This document shows, one piece after another, positions 1-8,783 of a stretch of 64,000 bases of DNA. Position 1 is the first letter of the stretch, and the number at the start of each line of letters is the position of its first letter. The notes below the pieces were generated by a model that ran no database searches, was not told the DNA's origin, and saw only the letters and a list, made by a program, of their open reading frames with translations. The DNA comes from an uncultured Bacilli bacterium (lineage in GTDB: Bacteria; Bacillota_I; Bacilli_A; RF39; UBA660), in NCBI GenBank assembly GCA_934098505.1, contig CAKOOR010000006.1:28963-92962 (forward strand), read 5' to 3'. Position numbers and translations under genes: made by a program.

Positions 1-378
1 AGAAGAATTAGATTTATAAGAATTTATAGTTTGATAAAACAAATTTTTTATCCCTTCACTCATTTCATAATTACTATTTAATATTGTTATCTTATTTTTA
101 GTATAAACATAACTATTAATATCCAATTTTTCCAAATCAGTGTTATTTATTTCTTCCAAATTAAAATTGCTTTTATAAATATAATCTGTTTTTTCTTCTT
201 GATTCTTTAATAAATCCCTATTTTTTTCAAAAAAATTATTTTTAGTAAGAGCATCAGCTTTAACATCGCCATATGTTCTTTCAATGTATAAATTAACACT
301 TTTACAAGCAAGTATACCAATAATGCCACCAACTAATATTAAAATTACCAAGTATTTTATAAGTCTTTTCATTATCAT
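1..378 (-). CDS. Membrane-anchored protein, cut by window edge (partial)
   Basis: An open minus-strand frame runs from about 378 off the left edge, so the C-terminus is missing. The translation starts MKRLIKYLVILILVGG, a short basic stretch followed by one hydrophobic segment with a Cys (GILACKS), which could be an uncleaved anchor or a weak lipobox. The rest is polar and charged, rich in Lys, Asn and Glu, with no motif I recognise. Two in-frame ATG codons (378 and 372) sit behind a GGAG/AAAGGG ribosome-binding region, so the exact start is uncertain. Function unknown; probably a surface-exposed protein. Confidence 0.6.
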   Translation of the reverse strand, partial: MIMKRLIKYLVILILVGGIIGILACKSVNLYIERTYGDVKADALTKNNFFEKNRDLLKNQEEKTDYIYKSNFNLEEINNTDLEKLDINSYVYTKNKITILNSNYEMSEGIKNLFYQTINSYKSNSS

Positions 379-456
379 AAACCCTTTATCTCCATTTTTA
401 TATGATAATCTAAATCCATTATTATCACACAGATATTATTGTATAAATCATATTTT

Positions 457-1344
457 CTAAAATAAACCTTGTTTTTTATTCTTTTTTCCACCTGTTACTT
501 CATAACAATCACTTACAACAATAAACGCGTTTGCATCTATTTCTAAAATTTTTTCTCGAAATGCATTGTAAGATCTAGTTGGCACTACTATTTGCAGCAT
601 TTTACCCTTTTCAAACATAAAGCCACCTGTCGTATCAAGGATTGTAACTCCAGTTTGCATATTATTAATAGCATATTCTTGAATCTTACGATATTTTTTA
701 CTCGTAATTAAAAACATTTTACTAGTAGAAATACCAATAATAATTTTATCAACTATATTAGTAGAGATTATTAGTAAAATTAATGAATATATAGCACTCG
801 GTATACCAAAGACCAATATTCCTAGTAATATAATTACTGTATTCATCAAGAATTGTGAATTACCTTCTGTTAAATGTTGATATTTATGAATAATTTTCAT
901 AATAATGTCGCTGCCACCTAATGTAAATCCACTTTTGTAGACTAACCCATTACCAATGCCAAACAAAACACCAGCAATTATTATAAGAATAACTATACTG
1001 GAAAAATTTAAAAATGGTGCAATTAAATCACATAATGGTTTAACAAAATCAATTAATAATGGATAAAGAATTGCTCCAATTATACTATTATATGTTGTAT
1101 CTTTATCTAAGGTAAAATATGACAATATTAATAAAAAGATACTACTGCCAAAAATAAAATAAGATGGTTTTATATTACATAAATAATTCAACATAGTAGC
1201 AATACCAGTCATCCCACCAATATTAAATTCATTTGGTAAAACAAATAAGTTATAATTAAATGCTAAAATAACTATGCCACATAAAAATACACCTGAATTT
1301 TTTATCTTTTCTTTATCAGCCATTTGTCTAATTATTTTTCTCAT
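457..1344 (-). CDS. YitT family membrane protein (DUF161 + DUF2179)
   Basis: A 295-residue integral membrane protein of the YitT/YqfU type. Several hydrophobic segments fill the first 200 residues, with the family-typical GGMTGIATML and FTLGGSDIIMKII regions. A soluble C-terminal DUF2179-type domain of about 80 residues contains GVTILDTTGGF and ends in the ITDANAFI-like region (ILEIDANAFIVVSDCYEVTGG). The family is common in Bacilli and has no firmly known transport substrate. The start has a GAGGTAAG ribosome-binding site about 9 bases upstream. It is divergent from the GerQ gene. A second member lies at 16691-17572. Confidence 0.9.
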   Translation of the reverse strand: MRKIIRQMADKEKIKNSGVFLCGIVILAFNYNLFVLPNEFNIGGMTGIATMLNYLCNIKPSYFIFGSSIFLLILSYFTLDKDTTYNSIIGAILYPLLIDFVKPLCDLIAPFLNFSSIVILIIIAGVLFGIGNGLVYKSGFTLGGSDIIMKIIHKYQHLTEGNSQFLMNTVIILLGILVFGIPSAIYSLILLIISTNIVDKIIIGISTSKMFLITSKKYRKIQEYAINNMQTGVTILDTTGGFMFEKGKMLQIVVPTRSYNAFREKILEIDANAFIVVSDCYEVTGGKKNKKQGLF

Positions 1345-1416
1345 AACTATCTTACCTCTATTATAATAATACTATATTTTTTAATTTTTGCATATAGTTA
1401 GTGAGGTGAATTTAAA

Positions 1417-1857
1417 ATGAATGGAACATATTATCAAAACCCTACTTTTCCAACAAATCAAAATAATTATGATGTTAATATGAATTCAATTCCTAATAGT
1501 CAAAGTATTCCTACTAATACAAACATACCAAACAATAACAGCCTACCATCAACATTAAACAATTATAATCAAGACTATACATCAGGAACATCGCTTCCAA
1601 TGGAACAAAGTTATATTGAAAATATTTTAAGACTAAATAAAGGAAAAATGGTTAAAGCTTATGTTAGTTTTCCTGATTCTACTGAATGGCGTAACAAAAT
1701 TTTTGCCGGCCGTATCGAAGAAGCGGGACGAGATCACTTAATCATTAGTAATCCAAACACCGGCGAATGGGATTTAATTTTAATGATTTACTTAAATTAC
1801 GTTACCTTTGATGAAAGAATAAATTATAGCCATAGTTATTCGCAAAAGAACTTCTAA
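1417..1857 (+). CDS. gerQ: GerQ-like spore coat protein
   Basis: 146 residues. The first 60 are low-complexity Asn/Pro/Gln/Ser; the last 85 carry the GerQ (YwdL) domain, recognisable from SYIENILRLNKGK, EEAGRDHLIIS and YLNYVTFDERINYS. In Bacillus, GerQ is a coat protein cross-linked by the transglutaminase Tgl and needed for the germination hydrolase CwlJ; the Gln/Asn-rich tail suits cross-linking. The start has a good GAGGTG site. The gene stands alone and converges on the metallo-hydrolase gene, overlapping it by 4 bases. No other sporulation gene was recognised in the window. The family call is firm from the C-terminal match; the role in this organism is inferred. Confidence 0.85.
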   Translation: MNGTYYQNPTFPTNQNNYDVNMNSIPNSQSIPTNTNIPNNNSLPSTLNNYNQDYTSGTSLPMEQSYIENILRLNKGKMVKAYVSFPDSTEWRNKIFAGRIEEAGRDHLIISNPNTGEWDLILMIYLNYVTFDERINYSHSYSQKNF

Positions 1858-1872
1858 AAAAAGAAGTTCTTT
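1845..1872. terminator. Bidirectional terminator between gerQ and MBL gene
   Basis: A perfect 11-bp inverted repeat (AAAGAACTTCT / AGAAGTTCTTT) with a 6-base A loop. It overlaps the stop codons of both convergent genes, and A/T flanks allow it to work in either direction. Confidence 0.75.
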
Positions 1873-2354
1873 ACTATTTCTAATGAATTTCCCAAAATTC
1901 CTGGATAAAAATGTCCTGGATAAATTTTAGTATTCAATGGATACTTGCTAATTTTCTCCAAAGATTTCTGCATTTCTTCTTGGCTACCTGTAGGCAAATC
2001 CATTCTTCCTATAGAATTATAAAAAAGAAAGTCCCCAGTAAACATGACTTTTTCATCTGGAAAATAAAAACTTTTCGAATCATCAGTATGACCTGGCGTT
2101 GCTATTACTTCATATTTAAAAGTTTTTTGTTTGAAATCATTTGCTACTATTCCGTATTTATCTTCTAATTTCTTCAAAGCACCTATATGATCAAAATGAT
2201 AATGAGTTACTAATATCTCTTCTAATGTTCCATTAATCTCAGCATCAATTTTACTAAATTCATCTCCCGGATCAATTACTAAATATTTTCCTTCATGTTC
2301 TAAAATATAACAATTTTCATCTAATTTGCCAACAATTAATTGTTTAATTTTCAT
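1854..2354 (-). CDS. MBL-fold metallo-hydrolase (glyoxalase II-like)
   Basis: 166 residues from the ATG at 2354. I prefer this to the upstream in-frame start (2381) because TTGGTGA sits at correct spacing before it and MKIKQLIVGKLDENCYIL matches the usual N-terminus of short YcbL-like hydrolases. The metal-binding motif THYHFDHIGAL (HxHxDH) is present, with a second motif ATPGHTDDS, FTGDFLF and a late YPGH. The fold hydrolyses thioesters or similar bonds with two metal ions; the substrate is unknown. It converges with gerQ, sharing a terminator. Confidence 0.88.
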   Translation of the reverse strand: MKIKQLIVGKLDENCYILEHEGKYLVIDPGDEFSKIDAEINGTLEEILVTHYHFDHIGALKKLEDKYGIVANDFKQKTFKYEVIATPGHTDDSKSFYFPDEKVMFTGDFLFYNSIGRMDLPTGSQEEMQKSLEKISKYPLNTKIYPGHFYPGILGNSLEIVKNFFF

Positions 2355-2389
2355 ATATATCACCAAGTAATACAATAGCATATAATTTA

Positions 2390-2419
2390 TTTACTAGCAA
2401 TTACTTTATGTGGTATACT
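2390..2419 (+). promoter_or_regulatory. Candidate sigma-A promoter for lemA
   Basis: TTTACT (2390-2395) and TATACT (2414-2419) are separated by 18 bases, about 20 bases before the GAGGTG ribosome-binding site of the LemA gene. Only sequence resemblance supports this. Confidence 0.4.
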
Positions 2420-2445
2420 ATTCCTATAAGATATGAGGTGTAACT

Positions 2446-2991
2446 ATGACAATTATTTATGCTTTGTTAATACTCTTAGTAATCGGTGGCATTGGAACAA
2501 TATTTTATATTGTTTATTATAATGCTTTACAAGATTGTAAAACGAAAATCGATGAATCTGAAAGTATGATTGATGAAGCACTGCGCTCTAAATATGATAT
2601 TCTTCTTAAACTTGAATCTCTCATTAAAACTAACATTAAAGAAACAAAAATTAATTTTAAAGATTTAAATGATTTAAAAAAAGAAAGTATTTCTAATTTT
2701 CAACTAGAAAGAAAGTTAGTGGATACTGTTCTTCTTATTAACAAAATTCAAGATGATTTTCCTAAGTTAGAGGAAATAAAAGAATATCGCGAACTTCTAA
2801 ACGATATTCGAGTAATGGATGAAAGAATAAATGCTTCTAAAAAATATTATAACAAATACACTTCGAAATCCAATGAATTAGTCCGTAAATTTCCGTCTAA
2901 TATCATCGCCAAATTTCATAATATTACCATTCGTAATTTTTTTGATAATAAAGATATGAACGATGATATAATTAATGACTTTAAATTATAA
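2446..2991 (+). CDS. lemA: LemA family protein
   Basis: 181 residues: one N-terminal transmembrane segment (about residues 3-24), then a long helical region containing YYNALQDCKTKIDESESMIDEALRSKYDIL, which corresponds to the LemA NxLvxlrn/evdeAwsqidvqLkRRyDLipnLve-type region. LemA proteins are membrane-anchored helical bundles of unclear role in Bacillota. Compared with the usual family length (about 185 residues) it is complete. It overlaps the 3' end of ung on the opposite strand by 6 bases. Confidence 0.75.
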   Translation: MTIIYALLILLVIGGIGTIFYIVYYNALQDCKTKIDESESMIDEALRSKYDILLKLESLIKTNIKETKINFKDLNDLKKESISNFQLERKLVDTVLLINKIQDDFPKLEEIKEYRELLNDIRVMDERINASKKYYNKYTSKSNELVRKFPSNIIAKFHNITIRNFFDNKDMNDDIINDFKL

Positions 2992-3645
2992 TCGCCAATC
3001 AATAGGTTGGAGATTATTTTTTTTCAAAAAATCATTTGTTCTTGAAAATGGACGACTTCCAAAAAAACCGCTACGACATGAAAATGGCGATGGATGAGGA
3101 CTTGTTATCACTAAATGTATGGGATTCGTTATAAACTGAGCTTTAGACTTAGCAAAATTGCCCCACAATATAAAGACAACTGGAGTTGTTTTAGCATTTA
3201 CTTTTTTAATAATATAATCAGTAAGTGGTTCCCAACCTAAATTTTTATGTGATGCTGGACAATCCTTTTTTACCGTTAAAACACTATTCAATAAGAGAAC
3301 TCCTTCCTGAGCCCACTTTGTCAAATCGCCATCACCATGCGGTGTAATTCCTAAATCGTCATACAATTCATGATAAATATTTTTTAAAGATGGAGGAATC
3401 TTAATATCTTTGTGTACAGAAAAAGATAGTCCCATTGCCTCACCTGTTCCATGGTATGGATCTTGACCTACTATTACTACTTTAACATTCTTATAAGGTG
3501 TTAATCTTAAAGCATTAAAAATATCTTCTTTAGGTGGAAAAATTGTTTCTTTATTATACAAATTCAATACTCCACGATAAAATTTATTAAAATTAGGACT
3601 ATCCCAAATTACTTTTAATTCATTATCCCAATCATTTCCTATCAT
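2986..3645 (-). CDS. ung: Uracil-DNA glycosylase, family 1
   Basis: Removes uracil from DNA to start base-excision repair. The catalytic motif GQDPYHGTGEAMGLSFSV and the C-terminal HPSPFSCRSGFFGSRPFS motif are intact, as are LLLNSVLTV and FILWGNFAKS. I place the start at the ATG at 3645, giving a 219-residue protein of normal family length; the longer frame would need a TTG start at 3678 and an N-terminal extension not typical of Ung. It lies downstream of the rlmH terminator and so is probably transcribed separately. Confidence 0.95.
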   Translation of the reverse strand: MIGNDWDNELKVIWDSPNFNKFYRGVLNLYNKETIFPPKEDIFNALRLTPYKNVKVVIVGQDPYHGTGEAMGLSFSVHKDIKIPPSLKNIYHELYDDLGITPHGDGDLTKWAQEGVLLLNSVLTVKKDCPASHKNLGWEPLTDYIIKKVNAKTTPVVFILWGNFAKSKAQFITNPIHLVITSPHPSPFSCRSGFFGSRPFSRTNDFLKKNNLQPIDWRL

Positions 3646-3680
3646 AAATCTACTTCTTTCTACATTCAATTTTATCAAAT

Positions 3681-3716
3681 AAAAAGATAACTGTCTTTAT
3701 TTTTAGTTATCTTTTT
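3681..3716 (-). terminator. Strong terminator after rlmH
   Basis: A 12-bp perfect stem (AAAAAGATAACT / AGTTATCTTTTT) with a 12-base loop, T-rich on both sides. It ends the dnaB-M23-walJ-rlmH run before ung and could work in both orientations. Confidence 0.8.
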
Positions 3717-3772
3717 AAAAATTTAATCATATTATCAATATTAATTATATAAATTACTCATCATAATCATAA

Positions 3773-4207
3773 TTATTTATGATAAGTTTCATTATTATTG
3801 ATCTTAAAAGCACGGTATATTTGCTCTAATAAAACACTTCTAAATAAACCATGAGGCATTGTCATTTTAGAAAAAGATAATTTTAAATTTGCATTATTTT
3901 TTATACTATCAAAAATCCCATCGGATCCACCAATTATGAAAGTTATACAACCATAATGATTAAATGTATCACTCATAAAATTAGCAAATTCCAGTGAATT
4001 CATTTGCTTACCTTCGATAGCTAAGGCAACAATATATTCTCCTTTACCAATATTTCTTATAATCTCTTTACTTTCCTGTTCAATATTACTATCTTTAACT
4101 TCAATAATATTAAACTTATGATACTTATTTATTCTTTTATTATAATCCATTATCATGTCAACTAAATATTGTTCTTTTATTTTTCCAACACAAATTAACT
4201 TAATCAT
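3773..4207 (-). CDS. rlmH: 23S rRNA pseudouridine-1915 N3-methyltransferase RlmH
   Basis: A SPOUT-class methyltransferase that modifies pseudouridine 1915 of 23S rRNA on assembled ribosomes. At 144 residues it is slightly shorter than the usual ~155-159. Family landmarks are the IIGGSDGIF SAM-binding knot, LSFSKMTMPHGLFRSVLLEQIYRAFKI, and the N-terminal KLICVGKIKEQYL. The C-terminus, NNNETYHK, is close to the family's xxGxpYHk. Its start overlaps the TGA stop of walJ by 4 bases (ATGA), indicating translational coupling in the usual Bacilli walJ-rlmH neighbourhood. Confidence 0.96.
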   Translation of the reverse strand: MIKLICVGKIKEQYLVDMIMDYNKRINKYHKFNIIEVKDSNIEQESKEIIRNIGKGEYIVALAIEGKQMNSLEFANFMSDTFNHYGCITFIIGGSDGIFDSIKNNANLKLSFSKMTMPHGLFRSVLLEQIYRAFKINNNETYHK

Positions 4208-4977
4208 AATTCTATAATCTCCGATTTTTCATTTTGTTTAGCGCAACTAATATTTTCAAAATCAATTCCATACTCTAAAAATATATTTTTTATAGTATCT
4301 AAAGCTTTTTCTTCCGTATTATTTTCATGAGATAAGTGGAGTAAAATTATTTTTTTAGTGTTATTGCCAACTAATTTAGCCAAATAGATACTTGCATCTT
4401 TATTAGATAAATGTCCATAAGGGCCAACTACCCTATCTTTTAACCAAGCTGGATACTTTCCGTTTAATAACATTTCTACATCATGATTACTTTCAAAAAG
4501 ATAAACAGTTTTGTTTCTTAAAACATTAAAATATTTTTGATTTAAATATCCAGTATCAGTCAAGTAAACAACACTATTTCTTCCCTCACTTAAAACATAC
4601 CCTTTAGAATCTTTTGTATCATGACTAGTTTTTATAACTGCAATTTTTACATCATCTAAATAAATATCATCATCAAAAAGAACTAAATGTTCATACCTGT
4701 TAATAAAACTATCATTGCTTAATTCATCTATCATTCCTATTGTCATATATACGTTGGCTTGATATTTTTTTATATAATTTTCTAATGCTCCAATATGATC
4801 ACTATGCACATGTGAAATAAGAATGGTATCGATATCATTTAAAGAAACGCCTAATTCTTCTAAGCGTTCCTTTATGTAGCCAACATTCGTCCCTATATCC
4901 AATAATATTTTATGATTCTTTGTTTCAACATAAGTTGAATTTCCTTTAGAACCACTTGCTAAAACACAGATTCTCAT
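4204..4977 (-). CDS. walJ: WalJ/YycJ-type MBL-fold exonuclease-like protein
   Basis: 257 residues with the MBL-fold metal motif SHVHSDHIGAL (HxHxDH), N-terminal CVLASGSKGNSTYVE and late LLHLSHENNTEE, all typical of WalJ (YycJ), a putative 5'-3' double-strand DNA exonuclease linked to the WalRK locus in Bacilli. No walRK genes are present here. Its stop is TGA, in an ATGA overlap with rlmH, which is direct evidence that TGA terminates in this genome. Its start overlaps the stop of the M23 peptidase gene (TAATG). Confidence 0.9.
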   Translation of the reverse strand: MRICVLASGSKGNSTYVETKNHKILLDIGTNVGYIKERLEELGVSLNDIDTILISHVHSDHIGALENYIKKYQANVYMTIGMIDELSNDSFINRYEHLVLFDDDIYLDDVKIAVIKTSHDTKDSKGYVLSEGRNSVVYLTDTGYLNQKYFNVLRNKTVYLFESNHDVEMLLNGKYPAWLKDRVVGPYGHLSNKDASIYLAKLVGNNTKKIILLHLSHENNTEEKALDTIKNIFLEYGIDFENISCAKQNEKSEIIEL

Positions 4978-6494
4978 TATTTATATAGCGTCATAGGGTT
5001 AATCGCTTTACTTCCCTTCGTATAAGGTACACCAGTCCAGAAACCTAAATGCAAGTGTGTTCCAGTAACTTGACCAGTTTTACCCATTGCCCCTATTTTC
5101 TGTGCTCTACTTACTTGTTGACCCCTTGAAACATAAACAGCAGACATATGTCCATAAATAGAGTAATATCCATTTGGGTGTTGAATAATAACGTTGGTAC
5201 CAATCGTCCAAGTACCTGGACCATTAGGTCCTGCATGAATAACTGTACCAGCTGCAATAGCAAATATTGGAGAACCATAGCCGGTACCAGAAATGTCTAA
5301 TCCATCATGACTAGAACGATTAAACAAATATCTCTTACCAAAACCAGATGTAATCATATACCCTGGCAACGTTGGCCAAGCATATTCAGTACCATCATCA
5401 ACATAATTGCCCCAGTTACCACTACTAGCAACTTTTTTACCTTTAACAATAACTTCATTTACTGTTTCCCTTACTACATAAGTATTTTCCTTATCAATTA
5501 CAACTTGTTGACTAGCATCACCATTAATAACCTGGGTACGAGAAGCAACACGTCTAATACCATTAACACCTTTGGTTTGAACTAAACGATAACTTGTATC
5601 TTTAGAATAATCGTATTTTGTTTCGGTTGAATATTTCTCTTCAACATCAGCCACTATATATTTATCATATACTAATTGTAACATTGGGTTAATTAATGAT
5701 ATAACCACAGTATCACCAACCGCCAACAAATCATTTTCACTTTTGTATTTTGGGTTGGCTACTAAAAACTCAGAAACATTTAACTCATTAGCTTCAGCAA
5801 TACTAGCTATCGTATCACCCACTTTGACTGTATATAATGATTCTTTATTATCAGTTCCAAATAACAAATATTTACTTAAACTATCAACATCTGTAAATAT
5901 TTTTTCATCTGTACTTATGTATGATTCTTTGATAGAAATATCCTCTTGAAAATAAATATTTTCAATTCTTTCACCAACACCAACTATTTCTTTTTGTTCA
6001 TTATTTATATAAGCCAAATATTCATCTTCAGGAATAAATGACAAAATAACCTTTTTTATCGCCTCTTCAAACACTTGCTCATCTAAAACATTAATTTTAA
6101 ATAATACTTTAGAATCACCATCATTTTCTTTACTACTAACGGTAATTGTATATCCTTTAATGGTAAAATTCTTTGATTCTTTAATTTTATCATATATCTC
6201 ATTTACGCTTGAAACATTTGAATTATAAGTATTTAATTTTGTGATTGAAAAGCCCTTTGGGGGATATACTTGCTCAACATTATATTCTTCTTTAATGCTT
6301 GATTGCTCTTCATTAATAAGATTATATAAATCGTCTTGACTATCAATCATACCTATTTTTTCGCCATTTAAGTATACTTGATAAACCCCGTCTACTTCAT
6401 CAGCATAACTAGTTTTATAAGAAGTAGCAATAAACATTGCGACTCCAAATATCATAGTTGTTAAAATGCATAGAATTTGTGTTTTTTTACTCAT
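4977..6494 (-). CDS. Secreted M23 peptidase with G5 and LysM domains
   Basis: 505 residues. An N-terminal membrane/signal segment is followed by a linker, a LysM domain (about 219-266, from YTVKVGDTIASIAEANEL), a G5-like domain (about 285-350) and a C-terminal M23 (LytM) endopeptidase. Zinc ligands are visible in SSHDGLDISGTGYGSPIFA and the HLHLGFW motif, with YGHMS between. It probably cleaves peptidoglycan cross-bridges at the cell wall, LysM giving glycan binding. It sits between dnaB and walJ, overlapping both neighbours by one base (TAATG), so it is in the same transcript. In related Bacilli this position often holds wall-metabolism genes of the walRK region. Confidence 0.92.
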   Translation of the reverse strand: MSKKTQILCILTTMIFGVAMFIATSYKTSYADEVDGVYQVYLNGEKIGMIDSQDDLYNLINEEQSSIKEEYNVEQVYPPKGFSITKLNTYNSNVSSVNEIYDKIKESKNFTIKGYTITVSSKENDGDSKVLFKINVLDEQVFEEAIKKVILSFIPEDEYLAYINNEQKEIVGVGERIENIYFQEDISIKESYISTDEKIFTDVDSLSKYLLFGTDNKESLYTVKVGDTIASIAEANELNVSEFLVANPKYKSENDLLAVGDTVVISLINPMLQLVYDKYIVADVEEKYSTETKYDYSKDTSYRLVQTKGVNGIRRVASRTQVINGDASQQVVIDKENTYVVRETVNEVIVKGKKVASSGNWGNYVDDGTEYAWPTLPGYMITSGFGKRYLFNRSSHDGLDISGTGYGSPIFAIAAGTVIHAGPNGPGTWTIGTNVIIQHPNGYYSIYGHMSAVYVSRGQQVSRAQKIGAMGKTGQVTGTHLHLGFWTGVPYTKGSKAINPMTLYK

Positions 6495-7846
6495 TAATAT
6501 TCTCCTTCTTTTTCTAAAACCATATAGTTTTTGAAATTCATCATTGTTGGTTCAAATAAGACAGTAAACTTACCAGTACCACCTTTTCTATGTTTAGCTA
6601 TTATTATATCAGTTTCTACATTTTCTGATTTTCCTAATTCCGTCTTTGCTTTATAATAATCTTTTCTATTTATAAACATAACAATATCGGCATCCTGTTC
6701 GATTGAACCTGATTCTCTTAAATCAGCAAGCATTGGTTCATTATTTTCTCTTTTTTCTGCATTACGTGAAAGCTGAGCTAAAGCTATAACTGGCACTTTT
6801 AGTTCCATTGCCATAGTCTTGATTGCTCTTGAAATATCTGAAACTTCCTGTTGTCTTGATTCTGGACGTCTACCTCCCATTGTAAGCAACTGCAAATAAT
6901 CGATGATAATCAATCCTAAACCCTCTTTTTTAGTTGCTAATCTACGACATTTAGCTCTAATGTCATTAACGGTAATACCAGAGTTATCTTCAATATAAAT
7001 ATTCGTATCAGCAAGTTGACTTACTGCCTCATTATATTTTTTCCAATCATTTTGACCAAGCTGGCCGTTAGTTAATTTTTTACCTTCGATTCCACCTAAA
7101 GCACTTATCATACGGTTAACTAACTGTTCAGCTGACATTTCTAAGTTAAATACAGCGATAGCCTTTTTAGTACTCATCGCCGCGTGCGTTGCAATATTCA
7201 AAGCGAAAGCCGTCTTTCCCATACCGGGGCGAGCCGCTATTACTATCATTTCACCTTCATGTAAACCACTTGTAGCCTTATCTAAATCATAAAAACCGGT
7301 TTCTAATCCAGAAATAACACTATGGTTTTGTGATAAGTATTCTAATTGTTCTTGAGCCCGAGCTAAAACTTCATTAATGGGAGCAAACTCTGTAGTTTGA
7401 CGTGACCTAATAACATCTAAAATGTTTTTTTCAGCCGTATCTAAAAGGCTAGTTACATCATCAGAATCATTATAAGCATCTGTTACAATGTCCGTAGCCG
7501 TAATAATTAAATTACGAACAATCATTTTTTCTTTAATTATATTAATATAATAATCTAAATTAGCAGCACTAACAACTGAGTCCATTATTTCAGCTAAATA
7601 TGATACACCACCAATTGCTCCCATACTCTTAGTTTTATCTAATTCATCAGCTATCGTCGTTTGATCTATAGGAATCCCAGCATCATGCAAGTTTTTTATA
7701 GCAAGAAAAATCTTTCTGTTAGCATCACTGTAGAACATATCTTCAGATACTTCTTCTAAAACTTTGCTAACGACCCTCTCATCAAGAAAGCAAACACCCA
7801 AAACTGACATCTCAGCATCTAAATTTTGTGGCATTTTCCTTGCCAT
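6494..7846 (-). CDS. dnaB: Replicative DNA helicase DnaB (DnaC in Bacillus)
   Basis: 450 residues, full length. The N-terminal DnaB domain begins MPQNLDAEMSVLG; the C-terminal RecA-like ATPase has Walker A AARPGMGKTAFALNIA, Walker B LGLIIIDYLQLL, and the ESRQQEVSDISRAIK and SIEQDADIVMFI motifs. The hexamer unwinds DNA ahead of the fork. Position next to rplI is the standard Bacilli arrangement. It overlaps the M23 gene by one base. Confidence 0.98.
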   Translation of the reverse strand: MARKMPQNLDAEMSVLGVCFLDERVVSKVLEEVSEDMFYSDANRKIFLAIKNLHDAGIPIDQTTIADELDKTKSMGAIGGVSYLAEIMDSVVSAANLDYYINIIKEKMIVRNLIITATDIVTDAYNDSDDVTSLLDTAEKNILDVIRSRQTTEFAPINEVLARAQEQLEYLSQNHSVISGLETGFYDLDKATSGLHEGEMIVIAARPGMGKTAFALNIATHAAMSTKKAIAVFNLEMSAEQLVNRMISALGGIEGKKLTNGQLGQNDWKKYNEAVSQLADTNIYIEDNSGITVNDIRAKCRRLATKKEGLGLIIIDYLQLLTMGGRRPESRQQEVSDISRAIKTMAMELKVPVIALAQLSRNAEKRENNEPMLADLRESGSIEQDADIVMFINRKDYYKAKTELGKSENVETDIIIAKHRKGGTGKFTVLFEPTMMNFKNYMVLEKEGEY

Positions 7847-7855
7847 AATATCACC

Positions 7856-8296
7856 TTACTTCACTAAATTAACTCTAATATTGAAACGAACCTTCTTGTG
7901 TAACTCAATTGTTACATTATGAACTCCCAACGTATCCAAAGGCGAATCAATTTGAATTTGTTTTTTATCAACTTTATATCCCATTTTATTTAATTCTTCT
8001 GCAATTTGTTTAGATGAAACATTACCAAAAACTTTATCCATAGCACCAGTTTTTACTTTAAAAGTAATATTTTCTCTAATTATTTTATCACGCATTTCCT
8101 GCATTGCTTTTATTAACTTTTCTTCTTCTAATTTTCTTTTATCTAATTCATTAGATAAAATTTTCGTACTTGTCTTTGTTGCTGCTACAGCCAAACCATT
8201 TTTAATTAAATAATTCATACCATAGCCATCACTAACTTCAATAATATCATCTTTTTTTCCTTGTTTTTTTACATCTTTTAGTAATATAACTTTCAT
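7856..8296 (-). CDS. rplI: 50S ribosomal protein bL9
   Basis: 146 residues, normal length. The N-terminal signature MKVILLKDVKKQGKKDDIIEV is followed by YGMNYLIKNGLA, a long central helix and the C-terminal domain. It binds 23S rRNA at the base of the L1 stalk. It is 9 bases from dnaB and so co-transcribed with it; the rpsR terminator upstream suggests an own promoter in the 250-base AT-rich gap at 8297-8547, in which I see no gene. Confidence 0.97.
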   Translation of the reverse strand: MKVILLKDVKKQGKKDDIIEVSDGYGMNYLIKNGLAVAATKTSTKILSNELDKRKLEEEKLIKAMQEMRDKIIRENITFKVKTGAMDKVFGNVSSKQIAEELNKMGYKVDKKQIQIDSPLDTLGVHNVTIELHKKVRFNIRVNLVK

Positions 8297-8532
8297 GATT
8301 TATCTCCTTTTTAATTCCTACCTATTGTATCAAATATATATCTATCAGTCAAAAAAATTCATGCTTTTATTTATTAATAATCCCACTTTTTCAAACTATT
8401 TTTTTATAAATTTACTGTGTAAAAACTCCTGTTTACTATGTGTTATTTTATATAAATTTTAATAGTAATATAATATTAATAAGTTTTATGTTTAATTAAT
8501 CAAAATTTCTAAAAAATACAATTTAACCCAAA

Positions 8533-8556
8533 AGAAAAAGACTAAAATTAGTCTTT
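8533..8556 (-). terminator. Terminator of rpsF-ssb-rpsR
   Basis: An 8-bp stem (AAAGACTA / TAGTCTTT) with a 4-base loop followed on the minus strand by a T-run. It includes the rpsR stop codon and separates this operon from rplI-dnaB. Confidence 0.75.
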
Positions 8557-8766
8557 AACATATGGAATTAATGCCATAAATCTAGCATATTTAATTTGTT
8601 GTGCAATATGTCTTTGGTGTTTAGCACAAGCACCACTTTGTCTTCTATTAACGATTTTACCTTTTTCAGTAACATACTTTAAAATAATAGGTACATCTTT
8701 ATAATCAATAGATTTTCCAGCACACATTTGACAAATTTTCTTTTTTTTGCGATAAAATTCTGCCAT
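8548..8766 (-). CDS. rpsR: 30S ribosomal protein bS18
   Basis: 72 residues with the bS18 pattern: basic N-terminus, ICQMCAGKSIDYKDV, LKYVTEKGKIVNRRQSG and the C-terminal KYARFMALIPYV. CxxC (QMC) and ACAKH retain cysteines of the zinc-type form. It partners bS6 on the small-subunit platform. Last gene of rpsF-ssb-rpsR, 17 bases after ssb. Confidence 0.97.
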   Translation of the reverse strand: MAEFYRKKKKICQMCAGKSIDYKDVPIILKYVTEKGKIVNRRQSGACAKHQRHIAQQIKYARFMALIPYVKD

Positions 8767-8783
8767 TGCTTATTTCTCCCTTC

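Noticed and set aside
8297..8547. tRNA or other RNA gene in the rpsR-rplI gap
   Set aside because: No cloverleaf, T-loop GTTCRA sequence or GC-rich stem; only the rpsR terminator is visible.
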